A stretch of DNA of 64,000 nucleotides from Fidelibacterota bacterium (GTDB lineage Bacteria; Fidelibacterota; Marinisomatia; Marinisomatales; UBA1611). Under the pieces are notes generated by a model that searched no databases, had not been told where the DNA came from, and saw nothing but the letters and a program-made list of their open reading frames with translations. Shown piece after piece: positions 16,435-23,840 of this stretch. Position 1 is the first letter of the stretch. The number at the start of each line of letters is the position of its first letter. The stretch spans positions 1-64,000 of the forward strand of contig JABHUQ010000111.1 of the NCBI GenBank assembly GCA_018658715.1, written 5' to 3'. Both the position numbers and the translations under genes were made by a program.

Positions 16435-16560
16435 ATGGAATTCTTAAAAACACTGAAAAAAGTTGAAGTTGTGATTCTTGGTGAGAAGAAACCTATGGAC
16501 CATTGGAAGAAATACAGGAAAGATCATTGGAAAAAATATCGTACGAAGAATAAGGTCTAA
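16435..16560 (+). CDS. Small basic 41-aa protein with DHWKKYR tandem repeat
   Basis: ATG 16435 is preceded by a strong AGGAG (16425-16429) at good spacing, and TAA ends at 16560. The protein begins MEFLKTLKKVEVVILGEKK, then PMDHWKKYRKDHWKKYRTKN and ends KV. The second half is a near-perfect tandem repeat, DHWKKYR-K-DHWKKYR, rich in Lys, Arg, Trp and Tyr. A leader hairpin precedes it and a strong intrinsic terminator follows 10 nt later, so it looks like an independent, well-expressed gene rather than a chance frame. I do not recognise a family. Nucleic-acid or membrane binding, or a ribosomal-peptide precursor, are possibilities only; no modifying enzyme gene lies nearby. Confidence 0.7.
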   Translation: MEFLKTLKKVEVVILGEKKPMDHWKKYRKDHWKKYRTKNKV

Positions 16561-16570
16561 CTTTAGACAC

Positions 16571-16612
16571 ACCAAGCCTCACATCAGTGGGGCTTGGTTA
16601 ATCTTATCTATA
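16571..16612 (+). terminator. Strong intrinsic terminator of the 41-aa gene
   Basis: ACCAAGCCTCAC (16571-16582) and GTGGGGCTTGGT (16587-16598) form a 12-bp stem with one G-T pair and a 4-nt ATCA loop. A T-rich tail follows. It is the most G+C-rich hairpin in the surrounding AT-rich spacer. Confidence 0.85.
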
Positions 16613-16681
16613 TCTTAATAAGATTGAGATGATACGAAATTTATTAGCAATAAATCAAATATTGGGAAATCATACTTTTTT

Positions 16682-17128
16682 TCAAAATTTTTCTTCTTCA
16701 TCCAAACCGTCAATATGAATTCCCAATTGGTTTTCAATGACTTGTAAGGAATCGACTTCACCAGACATGACCATTCCATCAGCAAGTATAAGATTTTTAA
16801 GATGATCTTTTAGTGCCCCTTGAATTTGTTCTTGAGGGAGTGCAATCTTAATTTGGTCTAAAATTTGAATAAAGAATGATTTTCTATCATTCCTATTAAG
16901 CTGATTTAGTTTTGTGTAGGCATCATTTATAAACTGGTCGGCTCTTTCTGAAGAATGCATGGGAAACATTTCTGCTAATGCATTTGACCAAGCTTCCCTT
17001 TCTTCGTAAGCTGCTTCGTTATCTGATAACTGAATAATGGCAAATAAATGTGTAACCACTTCAACAGGTGACATGTCTTTTGGTTCTGTAAATGTTGGTT
17101 CTTTTTCTTTTCTGCTAAATAATCCCAT
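16682..17128 (-). CDS. TerB-like hypothetical protein
   Basis: About 148 aa, all helical and acidic. It starts MGLFSRKEKEPTFTEPKDMS, with KEPT-type charged linker and then helices such as VVTHLFAIIQLSDNEAAYEE, KSFFIQILDQIKIAL and NLILADGMVMSGEVDSLQVI. The last phrase (LADGxxxxxEVDxLxxI) resembles the repeated unit of TerB/tellurite-resistance-like proteins. The start at 17128 (AAAGGAA just upstream) is preferred over the longer frame from 17161, which would overlap the divergent neighbour's leader. Cellular role unknown. Confidence 0.6.
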   Translation of the reverse strand: MGLFSRKEKEPTFTEPKDMSPVEVVTHLFAIIQLSDNEAAYEEREAWSNALAEMFPMHSSERADQFINDAYTKLNQLNRNDRKSFFIQILDQIKIALPQEQIQGALKDHLKNLILADGMVMSGEVDSLQVIENQLGIHIDGLDEEEKF

Positions 17129-17190
17129 AATGAATTCCTTTGTTATTGATTGCCATTGCATTTCAATTCAATCCTATTGAAGTTAATCCT

Positions 17191-17574
17191 ATGGCGAACG
17201 AGAAATTATTTCAGCTAACCGAGGAAGATAAAGAAAAATATCGAAAATTGATTAATAGTATTGATTTAAAAACTCAAAAAATAATTATTAATATTGCTGT
17301 TCAGAAAATCAGAGAAATTGTAAAAAATAATATAAATGAAGTAGAAGCTCAGCTCGTCAAAGATATAATGCAACTAATTGGATTGATAGAAACTTTTCCA
17401 GGATTAACAGATCATATGAAACAAAGAATTATCTTTGCTTTAACATATTTTTGTGATGAGAATGATGAGATACCCGACTTTATTCCAGATATTGGGTATT
17501 TGGACGATGCGTCTGTTGCGCAGTGGATTGTAAATGGTATTCTTCTTGAATTGCCACCACCTACTAAGGCTTAA
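17191..17574 (+). CDS. DUF1232 (YkvA)-like protein
   Basis: About 127 aa, starting MANEKLFQLTEEDKEKYRKL. The family mark is near the C-terminus: DENDEIPDFIPDIGYLDDAS, matching the DxIPDxIPxxGxxDD core of DUF1232 proteins, although the hydrophobic membrane segment usual in that family is weak here. The start at 17191 is favoured over 17140, which lies inside the leader of the divergently transcribed TerB-like gene. It ends 5 nt before the converging zinc-ribbon gene. Function unknown. Confidence 0.6.
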   Translation: MANEKLFQLTEEDKEKYRKLINSIDLKTQKIIINIAVQKIREIVKNNINEVEAQLVKDIMQLIGLIETFPGLTDHMKQRIIFALTYFCDENDEIPDFIPDIGYLDDASVAQWIVNGILLELPPPTKA

Positions 17575-17579
17575 GAAAA

Positions 17580-17792
17580 CTAATCTGTAACTTTATTTTC
17601 AGGTAAATCTTCTTCTGAAAATTGCCATTGACATCGTCCACACCACCAAGGTTTCCCTAGGTAAGCTGGCTCATTATTTTGTAATTCTAAAGGTTGTTTA
17701 CATTTAGGACAATCTTTTTCAGTCCCAGTCTCAGGCCATTTATAATCTTCGCGATATTTTAGCCCTTTTTCATGTGTATGGTGATCTTGCAT
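17580..17792 (-). CDS. Small zinc-ribbon protein
   Basis: A 70-aa soluble protein with two CxxC pairs, DCPKCKQPLE and WWCGRCQWQF, spaced about 23 residues apart as in a treble-clef or zinc-ribbon fold. The N-terminus is His-rich (MQDHHTHEKG). It probably binds one zinc ion; partner and role are unknown. It converges with the DUF1232-like gene and is followed upstream by the PEGA-like gene on the same strand. Confidence 0.7.
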   Translation of the reverse strand: MQDHHTHEKGLKYREDYKWPETGTEKDCPKCKQPLELQNNEPAYLGKPWWCGRCQWQFSEEDLPENKVTD

Positions 17793-17837
17793 AGGGAGAA
17801 ATTACGGTGATTAGCAGTTGTGTGAAATTAAAGTTTT

Positions 17838-18263
17838 TTATATCGCATTTAAAATAAGCGTAATAACGATGAGAAATAATCCTATGCCCGAAAAAGATTG
17901 TATTTTGAATTCTTTATGAAGTGATTCAGCTTGTGCTGCATAATGGTCATAAAAAAGAAATACATCTAGCGTATCATTCGGAATAACATAAACTCTTTTA
18001 ACAGCTTCTGATAAATTTCCTTTTACAAATTTATTCGATATTTCTGGTGGTAAATACCCCACTTCATGAAATCCGGGTAATACAGGGATAACATCTTCCA
18101 ATGGATCTTTTCCAATATAAACACCATCGATATAAAGGGGAGCACCTAAACTATCAGTATGAATATATAAGAATCCAAAATTTTCCATATCTGTTTTTGC
18201 TGATTGACCAAATGCAATTGAGCTTCCAAGAATCAAAAGGAATAAAAATAATATTTGTTTCAT
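17838..18263 (-). CDS. Exported PEGA-like domain protein with C-terminal membrane anchor
   Basis: About 141 aa with a cleavable signal (MKQILFLFLLILGSSIAFGQ). It has a PEGA-type beta-sandwich segment (GFLYIHTDSLGAPLYIDGVY, IGKDPLEDVIPVLPGFHEVG) and one C-terminal hydrophobic helix (FSGIGLFLIVITLILNAI). PEGA domains are found on cell-surface proteins. ATG 18263 is chosen over 18329 because it starts directly at the signal peptide and does not run into the divergent TPR gene. Role unknown. Confidence 0.65.
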   Translation of the reverse strand: MKQILFLFLLILGSSIAFGQSAKTDMENFGFLYIHTDSLGAPLYIDGVYIGKDPLEDVIPVLPGFHEVGYLPPEISNKFVKGNLSEAVKRVYVIPNDTLDVFLFYDHYAAQAESLHKEFKIQSFSGIGLFLIVITLILNAI

Positions 18264-18317
18264 AGTGCAAATTATTTTTATCTCACATTGAAAGCAAATA
18301 AGTAAATTCAATATTAA

Positions 18318-20081
18318 ATGAAAAAACAATTACGACATTTATGGCTCATTTCCATCTTTTTCACGATATCATGTGCCTATTTTAACACATTCTATAATGC
18401 TCAATCGTATTTTGATAAAGCAGAAGATCAGAGGCTCGAAAAATTAGGACAAAAATTGCCCAACTCTGTTTTGGATGCTTATGGCAAATCGATTAAACGG
18501 TGCCAGAAAGTGATTAATGATTATCCTGAGTCTCGATTTAGAATCCCAGCTATGATGCTTATGAGTAAAGCAAGATATTATCGAAGTGAATACAAAAGTT
18601 CATTAGAACAACTTCAAGAGATTAAACAAAGCGATCGTGATGAATACGCGGAAGAAGTTGACTACTGGATAGCTTTATGCAAATGGAGGCTAGGTAAAGT
18701 TCAATTTGCATTAGATGCACTACATCAATTAAGTGAAATATCTAAATCAAGAGATCTAAAATCTCGATGTTTACTTTCTCGTGCAGATATTAACCTAGAA
18801 TTATCACAAGATAGTGTTGCTCTCGAAGAGTTGGAAGCGGCAGCCGAATTAGCAAGGAATAATACCCAAAAGTCCCAGATCTATACTCGTTTAGCAGATC
18901 TTGCATTTAAAAAAGGAGATTATGAAAAAGCTTTATCTGCTTTTAAAGGTGTTGTTAAAGCATCTCTATCTCGAACGAAAATTGAAAATTCTCATCTTCA
19001 AATATTAAAGATATATCGTATACAAGGGGATTATAAAACGGCTACCCGAAAAATTAAATCTATGTTGGCTGATGAGAAATTTAAGAAAATTGCTGGTCAA
19101 CTTGATTTGGAACTTGTTCAACTCTACATTGCGCAAGGGGAAATGGCACAGGCAGAGACACGGTTACAATCAATAGTTAATGATTACCAAAGGTCTGCTG
19201 TATCAGCTGAAGCATATTATTTATTAGGTCAAATAATGATTGAATCCTATTGGGACTTAGAGAAAGCTGACGAATATTATGGAAAAGTAGGGAAAGAATA
19301 TAATAAAACACCATTTAAATTTTTGGCAAGTGAGAAACAAAAAGACATTCAATTATACACGACGACAAGAGAAAATATAATCATTTGGGTAGATGAACAG
19401 TCCAACCCAGATACGCTTAATACTTTGAATGATACAACTGAAGTAGAACCAAAATTATTATCAGATTTTGATCCTGCAGAAGCTTACTATTTACTCGCTG
19501 ATTTAGAAGCATTCAAATTCAATCGATTAGATTCAAGCTTAATAATAATGGATAAAATCCAGACGGATTTTACAGAATCAGCATTTTATCCGAAGTCACT
19601 CTTTACATCAATCTTTATTCATAATCAATTAGGTGATTCGTCAAAGAGCCAAATTGCAAAGAATAATTTAGTACTTCATTTTCCGAATTCTGAGTATGCC
19701 TATTTCTTATCAGAAAAAGTAAATACCAAAGAATTAGAACCCATTGAAATAAAATTTAAAAATGCAGAATCCTATATCTCCACAGATATGAGTCGAGCGT
19801 TATTATCATTTATTGAAATTACAAAAACTGATTCTTCAGACGAATTATCTGCTTCAGCAGGTTATTATTTAGGGCATCATTATGATTGGATTAATGTAAT
19901 CCCTGATAGCGCAGTTAAATATTATTCATGGGTTTCAAATCATCATTCAAATACTGATCAGGGCAAATCTGCATTAAATCGATTAAATACTATTTTAAGT
20001 GTTTTAGCAGACACATTGGCTCAAGATATTTCTTTAACACCAGATTCCACAATTTTAGACACTATAAATATTGATCAATAG
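18318..20081 (+). CDS. TPR-repeat outer-membrane lipoprotein
   Basis: A 587-aa protein with a lipoprotein signal (LWLISIFFTISC) followed by AYFNTFYNAQSYFDKAEDQR. Many TPR-like helical pairs run through the rest (SRFRIPAMMLMSKARYYRSE, KKGDYEKALSAFKGVVKASL, QGEMAQAETRLQSIVNDYQR, SAEAYYLLGQIMIESYWDLE). The architecture resembles envelope-assembly TPR lipoproteins of the BamD or SprE/PorW kind, but family membership cannot be settled by eye. It heads a compact plus-strand run and shares a short divergent intergenic region (18264-18317) with the PEGA-like gene. The next gene starts 1 nt after its stop. Confidence 0.7.
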   Translation: MKKQLRHLWLISIFFTISCAYFNTFYNAQSYFDKAEDQRLEKLGQKLPNSVLDAYGKSIKRCQKVINDYPESRFRIPAMMLMSKARYYRSEYKSSLEQLQEIKQSDRDEYAEEVDYWIALCKWRLGKVQFALDALHQLSEISKSRDLKSRCLLSRADINLELSQDSVALEELEAAAELARNNTQKSQIYTRLADLAFKKGDYEKALSAFKGVVKASLSRTKIENSHLQILKIYRIQGDYKTATRKIKSMLADEKFKKIAGQLDLELVQLYIAQGEMAQAETRLQSIVNDYQRSAVSAEAYYLLGQIMIESYWDLEKADEYYGKVGKEYNKTPFKFLASEKQKDIQLYTTTRENIIIWVDEQSNPDTLNTLNDTTEVEPKLLSDFDPAEAYYLLADLEAFKFNRLDSSLIIMDKIQTDFTESAFYPKSLFTSIFIHNQLGDSSKSQIAKNNLVLHFPNSEYAYFLSEKVNTKELEPIEIKFKNAESYISTDMSRALLSFIEITKTDSSDELSASAGYYLGHHYDWINVIPDSAVKYYSWVSNHHSNTDQGKSALNRLNTILSVLADTLAQDISLTPDSTILDTINIDQ

Positions 20082-20082
20082 A

Positions 20083-21147
20083 ATGAGACTAACACTCTTT
20101 TCTTTTTTGTATAAAATAATTCGAAAAATTTCAATTATGCTATATTCTTTTTGGTCGATGTTAATGGGGAAACCATTCGATTTAGAAACTATCTCGGATT
20201 TTGGTAATCGCCAATTGTCTCATTTGGATTCTATGCCATTCGATCTATTTTATTCATTTTCAATTCCAAATGGAATTATCACATCTTTTTTAAATTATGA
20301 ATTTAAATCTCCCTTAATTGCGGCTTCATTCCAGCCTGATAAGAAAGCTCTTTCAAGATGGCTAAGATTTGGGCTCGGTGGAGTTACATTTAAAACTATG
20401 ATGCTTGATCCCCAAACTGGCAATGAGAGACCACGCTTATCAGAAATAATGGTTAATGGTAAAAAATCGTTTATAAATGCAATGGGTTTGCCAGGTGAAG
20501 GAGTTCAGTCATTTGTAAACACCATTCTAGATGAAAATATTTTTCCTAGGGAAATACCATTAGGTTTAAGTATTGGAGGCGATAATAAAGAAGAATATGT
20601 ACAGGTATTTCATGACATTAATCGGAAAATGAGTTCTATATATTCTCAATTATTTTATGAATTGAACATTAGTTGCCCAAATACAAATGATGGGAAAATG
20701 TTAAGTGAACATCCAGATGATTTATTATATGTTTTGTCAAAAATTCGAGAAGAGAGCCAGTGTCCTATAATCATAAAATTATCGCCAGATCAAGACGAAA
20801 TTGAAATACTTCGTATGATTGAAACAATTAAATCCGTTTCAGATATTGGAATTAATACAGGTAATACATCATATATGAGTAGAGAAAAAGCCGGATTAAA
20901 TGAATACAACTTCAAGCCTGTTGGTGGTGGCGTGAGTGGACCTAGCCTTTTTCTCAAAGTATTAAATATGATTAAATTACTTAAACCCTTTAAGTTGCCA
21001 ATTATTGCAACAGGTGGTATTGATTCTGGGGAAAAAGCAAAAGCAGCTATCCATGAAGGGGCCACTCTAATTGGAATGGCGTCAGCTCTAGTAATTGATC
21101 CATATTGTATTCCTCGAATAAATCAATATTTGGGTATTCATAAATGA
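20083..21147 (+). CDS. pyrD: Dihydroorotate dehydrogenase
   Basis: A FMN-dependent TIM-barrel enzyme of pyrimidine synthesis. Motifs are SPLIAASF near the start of the barrel, GLGGVTFKTM (flavin-binding loop), FINAMGLPGEGV, FYELNISCPNTNDGKML, CPIIIKLSPD, INTGNT, GGGVSGPSL and LPIIATGGIDSGEKAKAAI. An N-terminal hydrophobic segment (LTLFSFLYKIIRKISIMLYS) is like class 2 membrane-bound enzymes. The NISCPNT motif with Cys is instead more like class 1, where Cys is the catalytic base. ATG 20083 is used; the earlier TTG 20071 overlaps the TPR gene. Its stop overlaps the trmL start. Confidence 0.85.
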   Translation: MRLTLFSFLYKIIRKISIMLYSFWSMLMGKPFDLETISDFGNRQLSHLDSMPFDLFYSFSIPNGIITSFLNYEFKSPLIAASFQPDKKALSRWLRFGLGGVTFKTMMLDPQTGNERPRLSEIMVNGKKSFINAMGLPGEGVQSFVNTILDENIFPREIPLGLSIGGDNKEEYVQVFHDINRKMSSIYSQLFYELNISCPNTNDGKMLSEHPDDLLYVLSKIREESQCPIIIKLSPDQDEIEILRMIETIKSVSDIGINTGNTSYMSREKAGLNEYNFKPVGGGVSGPSLFLKVLNMIKLLKPFKLPIIATGGIDSGEKAKAAIHEGATLIGMASALVIDPYCIPRINQYLGIHK

Positions 21148-21599
21148 TTACAGTCGTTTTATTAGACCCAAAGATACCACCCAATACGGGAAGTACAGCT
21201 CGTTTATGTGGTGCCATGAATGTTAAACTAGATATTGTAGGAAATATTGGTTTTGAGTTAACGGATAGTCGATTGAAAAGGGCGGGGCTTGATTATTGGG
21301 ATCATATAGAGTGGAAATATCATGCGGATAGAGATTCATATATTTCAGAATTAGTGAAAAAACGGTTCCATTTTTTAAGCACAAAATCAGATAAACCATA
21401 TACAAAATGCGAATTTAAAGATGGAGATTATCTTGTTTTTGGGAGTGAAACAGCTGGGATAGAAGAATCATTGCTAAAAAAATATTGGGATAATACTTGT
21501 ACAATTCCCATGATTAATCCAAATATCAGAAGTTTAAACTTAGCCACAAGTGTAGGAATTGTGTTGTATGAAGCCCTTAGGCAAACAGATGCATATTAA
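21144..21599 (+). CDS. trmL: tRNA (cytidine/uridine-34 2'-O)-methyltransferase TrmL
   Basis: A 151-aa SPOUT (trefoil-knot) methyltransferase. The three motifs are visible: PKIPPNTGSTARLCG, LVFGSETAGIEES and IPMINPNIRSLNLATSVGIV with LYEALRQ at the end. TrmL methylates the wobble ribose of leucine tRNAs using S-adenosylmethionine. Length is normal for the family. ATGA overlap with pyrD at its start and an overlap with rlpA at its end indicate one transcript. Confidence 0.9.
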   Translation: MITVVLLDPKIPPNTGSTARLCGAMNVKLDIVGNIGFELTDSRLKRAGLDYWDHIEWKYHADRDSYISELVKKRFHFLSTKSDKPYTKCEFKDGDYLVFGSETAGIEESLLKKYWDNTCTIPMINPNIRSLNLATSVGIVLYEALRQTDAY

Positions 21600-22056
21600 A
21601 GGATCAGTATATTTATTAATTTTATTGTTTGGTGGATGTGCTAGTTCTCCGCGGTATGGTGCGTCATCTACATCTGTACCAAAACTTAGTAAACCAGGAA
21701 AATCAAAGAAGCCCATTCGCCATCAAAAAATAATGACAGGTATTAGTTCATTCTATGCAGAAGATTTCCATGGAAAATTGACAGCTAATGGAGAAGTCTA
21801 TGATATGTATGGTGTAACAGCAGCTCATAAAACACTTCCATTGAACACCATTGCTCGTGTAACAAACCTTGATAATGATAAATCACTAATCCTTAGAATC
21901 AATGATCGTGGCCCCTATGTTAAAGGAAGAATATTGGATTGCTCATATGGTGCAGCAAAGAAACTAGGATTCTTGAATAAAGGGACTACACGTGTTAAAA
22001 TCGAAGTCATAGAGTGGGGAGATAATAAGTATATGAAACATAGAAGTAAGCCATAA
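21589..22056 (+). CDS. rlpA: RlpA-like septal ring lipoprotein / lytic transglycosylase
   Basis: About 155 aa. A lipoprotein signal (HIKGSVYLLILLFGGC) precedes a double-psi beta-barrel domain: TGISSFYAEDFHGKLTANGE, YGVTAAHKTLPLNTIARVTN and NDRGPYVKGRILDCS. RlpA proteins cleave peptidoglycan lacking stem peptides at division sites. There is no SPOR domain, so this is the short form. ATG 21589 is preferred (TTAGG 5-9 nt upstream, immediate signal peptide) over ATG codons nearer 21559 inside trmL. The stop overlaps the next start. Confidence 0.85.
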   Translation: MHIKGSVYLLILLFGGCASSPRYGASSTSVPKLSKPGKSKKPIRHQKIMTGISSFYAEDFHGKLTANGEVYDMYGVTAAHKTLPLNTIARVTNLDNDKSLILRINDRGPYVKGRILDCSYGAAKKLGFLNKGTTRVKIEVIEWGDNKYMKHRSKP

Positions 22057-22943
22057 TGAAAAAAATGTTTATGATAGTTAATCCTCATGGAGGATTAAAA
22101 AAGGGAATTGGAATTCTTGAAAAAGTTAGACCAATCTTTCAAAAAGCCCAGATTGAATTAACAATCCTTAAAACAGAATATGCAGGTCATTGTCGAGATT
22201 ATGCTAAAGAAGTTGATTACACTGGTTATTCAGGCATATGTGCTATCGGCGGTGATGGGACCATGCATGAAGTAATCAATGGTATGTTATGTAGGCCTGA
22301 CAGGCGACAATTACCTATTGGGCTTGTAACTGGAGGTACGGGTAATTCGTTCATGCATGATTTAGATTGCTTGGACCCAGAAATAGCAGCAAAACGCATT
22401 GTGACAGAAAGAAAAAGAAGTATTGATGTTGCAAAAGTTGATGCAAATGGTGAAATAATTTATGGGTTCAATATTATTGGATGGGGAATGCCAACTGATA
22501 TTAATGAGCTTTCAGAAAAAATGAGATGGCTCGGTGGACAGCGGTACAATATTGCTTCTATTATTGAAGTATTTAAGTATAAGCAACGTTTAGCAAAACT
22601 AATTATTGATGGAAATACCGTCGTTGGTGATTTTGGGTTCATTCTAGGGTGCAATACTATTCACACTGGGAAAGGAATGAAAATGGCTCCTTTAGCGCAG
22701 TTAGATGATGGATTAATAGATCTCATTATAGCTCGGAAAGCAGGAAGATTAAAACTTTTATCCGTATTCCCAAAATTGTTTGGAGGGACACACGTAGGTG
22801 ATCCAATTGTGGACTATCGGCAAGTGAAAGAATTCTCAATAATTCCCCAAGAAGATAACATTTTAAATATTGATGGAGAAATGATTGGTAATACACCTAT
22901 CCATGTAACTGTAATGCATAATGCGATCGAAGTTTTGGTGTGA
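22056..22943 (+). CDS. Diacylglycerol kinase-family lipid kinase
   Basis: A 295-aa DagK/YegS-type kinase. The nucleotide motif is CAIGGDGTMHEVINGM, preceded by FMIVNPHGGLKKG and followed by GLVTGGTGNSFMHDL. The C-terminal part has GCNTIHTGKGMKMAPLAQLD and DGLIDLIIARK, as in lipid kinases (including sphingosine-kinase relatives). It phosphorylates a diacylglycerol-like lipid. It starts at the last base of rlpA and stands before cdsA, which uses phosphatidate, so the two steps fit together. Confidence 0.88.
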   Translation: MKKMFMIVNPHGGLKKGIGILEKVRPIFQKAQIELTILKTEYAGHCRDYAKEVDYTGYSGICAIGGDGTMHEVINGMLCRPDRRQLPIGLVTGGTGNSFMHDLDCLDPEIAAKRIVTERKRSIDVAKVDANGEIIYGFNIIGWGMPTDINELSEKMRWLGGQRYNIASIIEVFKYKQRLAKLIIDGNTVVGDFGFILGCNTIHTGKGMKMAPLAQLDDGLIDLIIARKAGRLKLLSVFPKLFGGTHVGDPIVDYRQVKEFSIIPQEDNILNIDGEMIGNTPIHVTVMHNAIEVLV

Positions 22944-22996
22944 TATCCATCACGATTCATTATTAATAAAGAATGTAAAATAGGAGTCAATTTTTA

Positions 22997-23821
22997 ATGT
23001 CTGCTCAATCTTCTGACAGAATGTTTATTAATATTATCGGGATACCTAGCTGGATAGCAATCATCTGGCTTGGTGGATTTTATTATTTTAGTTTTATAGC
23101 TGTATGTGCGTTAATTGGTCTTGTTGAATTTTATAGCATGTCTGAGCTAAAGGGTGTAACTCCAAATCGTTATGTAGGGATTACATTTTCTATTCTGATA
23201 TTAGCTTACTATTGGTTTACTCCACAGGTGAGTGAAACTCTTTTTATTGGTTTCTTAATTATTGGAATTATGTGGCTTCTTATGGAAGAATTATATCGTG
23301 GATTACCAAACGCTGTAGGGAATATGTCCTATACATTTTTTGGTATTTTTTATAGTCCACTATTGCTTGGGACAGCAATACCTATTCGTCAATTTGATTC
23401 AATAAATAATATTTCCTTAACCTTCGCATTAATAGTTAGCGTTTGGGCTTGTGATTCTGCCGCATTTTTCTTTGGTACAAAATGGGGTAAAAAGAAAATA
23501 TTCCCCAGAGTAAGCCCTAAAAAGTCATATATAGGATCCATTGCAGGTGTATTTGCTTCATTCTTAGTAATGACTATGTTTCAATATTTTGGATGGCTTG
23601 GGGCAATGTTTACTGGGTATGATATATTTATTTTTAGTATGATTACAGGTATTTTAGGTCAAGTGGGCGATTTCGCAGAATCATTAATAAAACGTGATGT
23701 GGGCGTAAAAGATTCAGGAACAATTTTAAGAGGTCATGGAGGTGTGCTTGATCGATTTGATTCCTTGATATTCGCCATGCCTATTGCCTACCTTTACACC
23801 CACTTTTTAGAACTTATTTAA
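22997..23821 (+). CDS. cdsA: Phosphatidate cytidylyltransferase CdsA
   Basis: A 274-aa polytopic membrane enzyme with about seven to eight hydrophobic segments. The family signature is near the C-terminus: GQVGDFAESLIKRDVGVKDS and ILRGHGGVLDRFDS. FPRVSPKKSYIGSIAG is the conserved SPKK block. It makes CDP-diacylglycerol from phosphatidate and CTP for phospholipid synthesis. The preceding gap of 53 nt may hold a minor promoter; TAGGAG lies just ahead of the ATG. The seven-gene membrane cluster starts 19 nt downstream. Confidence 0.92.
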   Translation: MSAQSSDRMFINIIGIPSWIAIIWLGGFYYFSFIAVCALIGLVEFYSMSELKGVTPNRYVGITFSILILAYYWFTPQVSETLFIGFLIIGIMWLLMEELYRGLPNAVGNMSYTFFGIFYSPLLLGTAIPIRQFDSINNISLTFALIVSVWACDSAAFFFGTKWGKKKIFPRVSPKKSYIGSIAGVFASFLVMTMFQYFGWLGAMFTGYDIFIFSMITGILGQVGDFAESLIKRDVGVKDSGTILRGHGGVLDRFDSLIFAMPIAYLYTHFLELI

Positions 23822-23840
23822 TCTTTTCAGACCACCGTAC

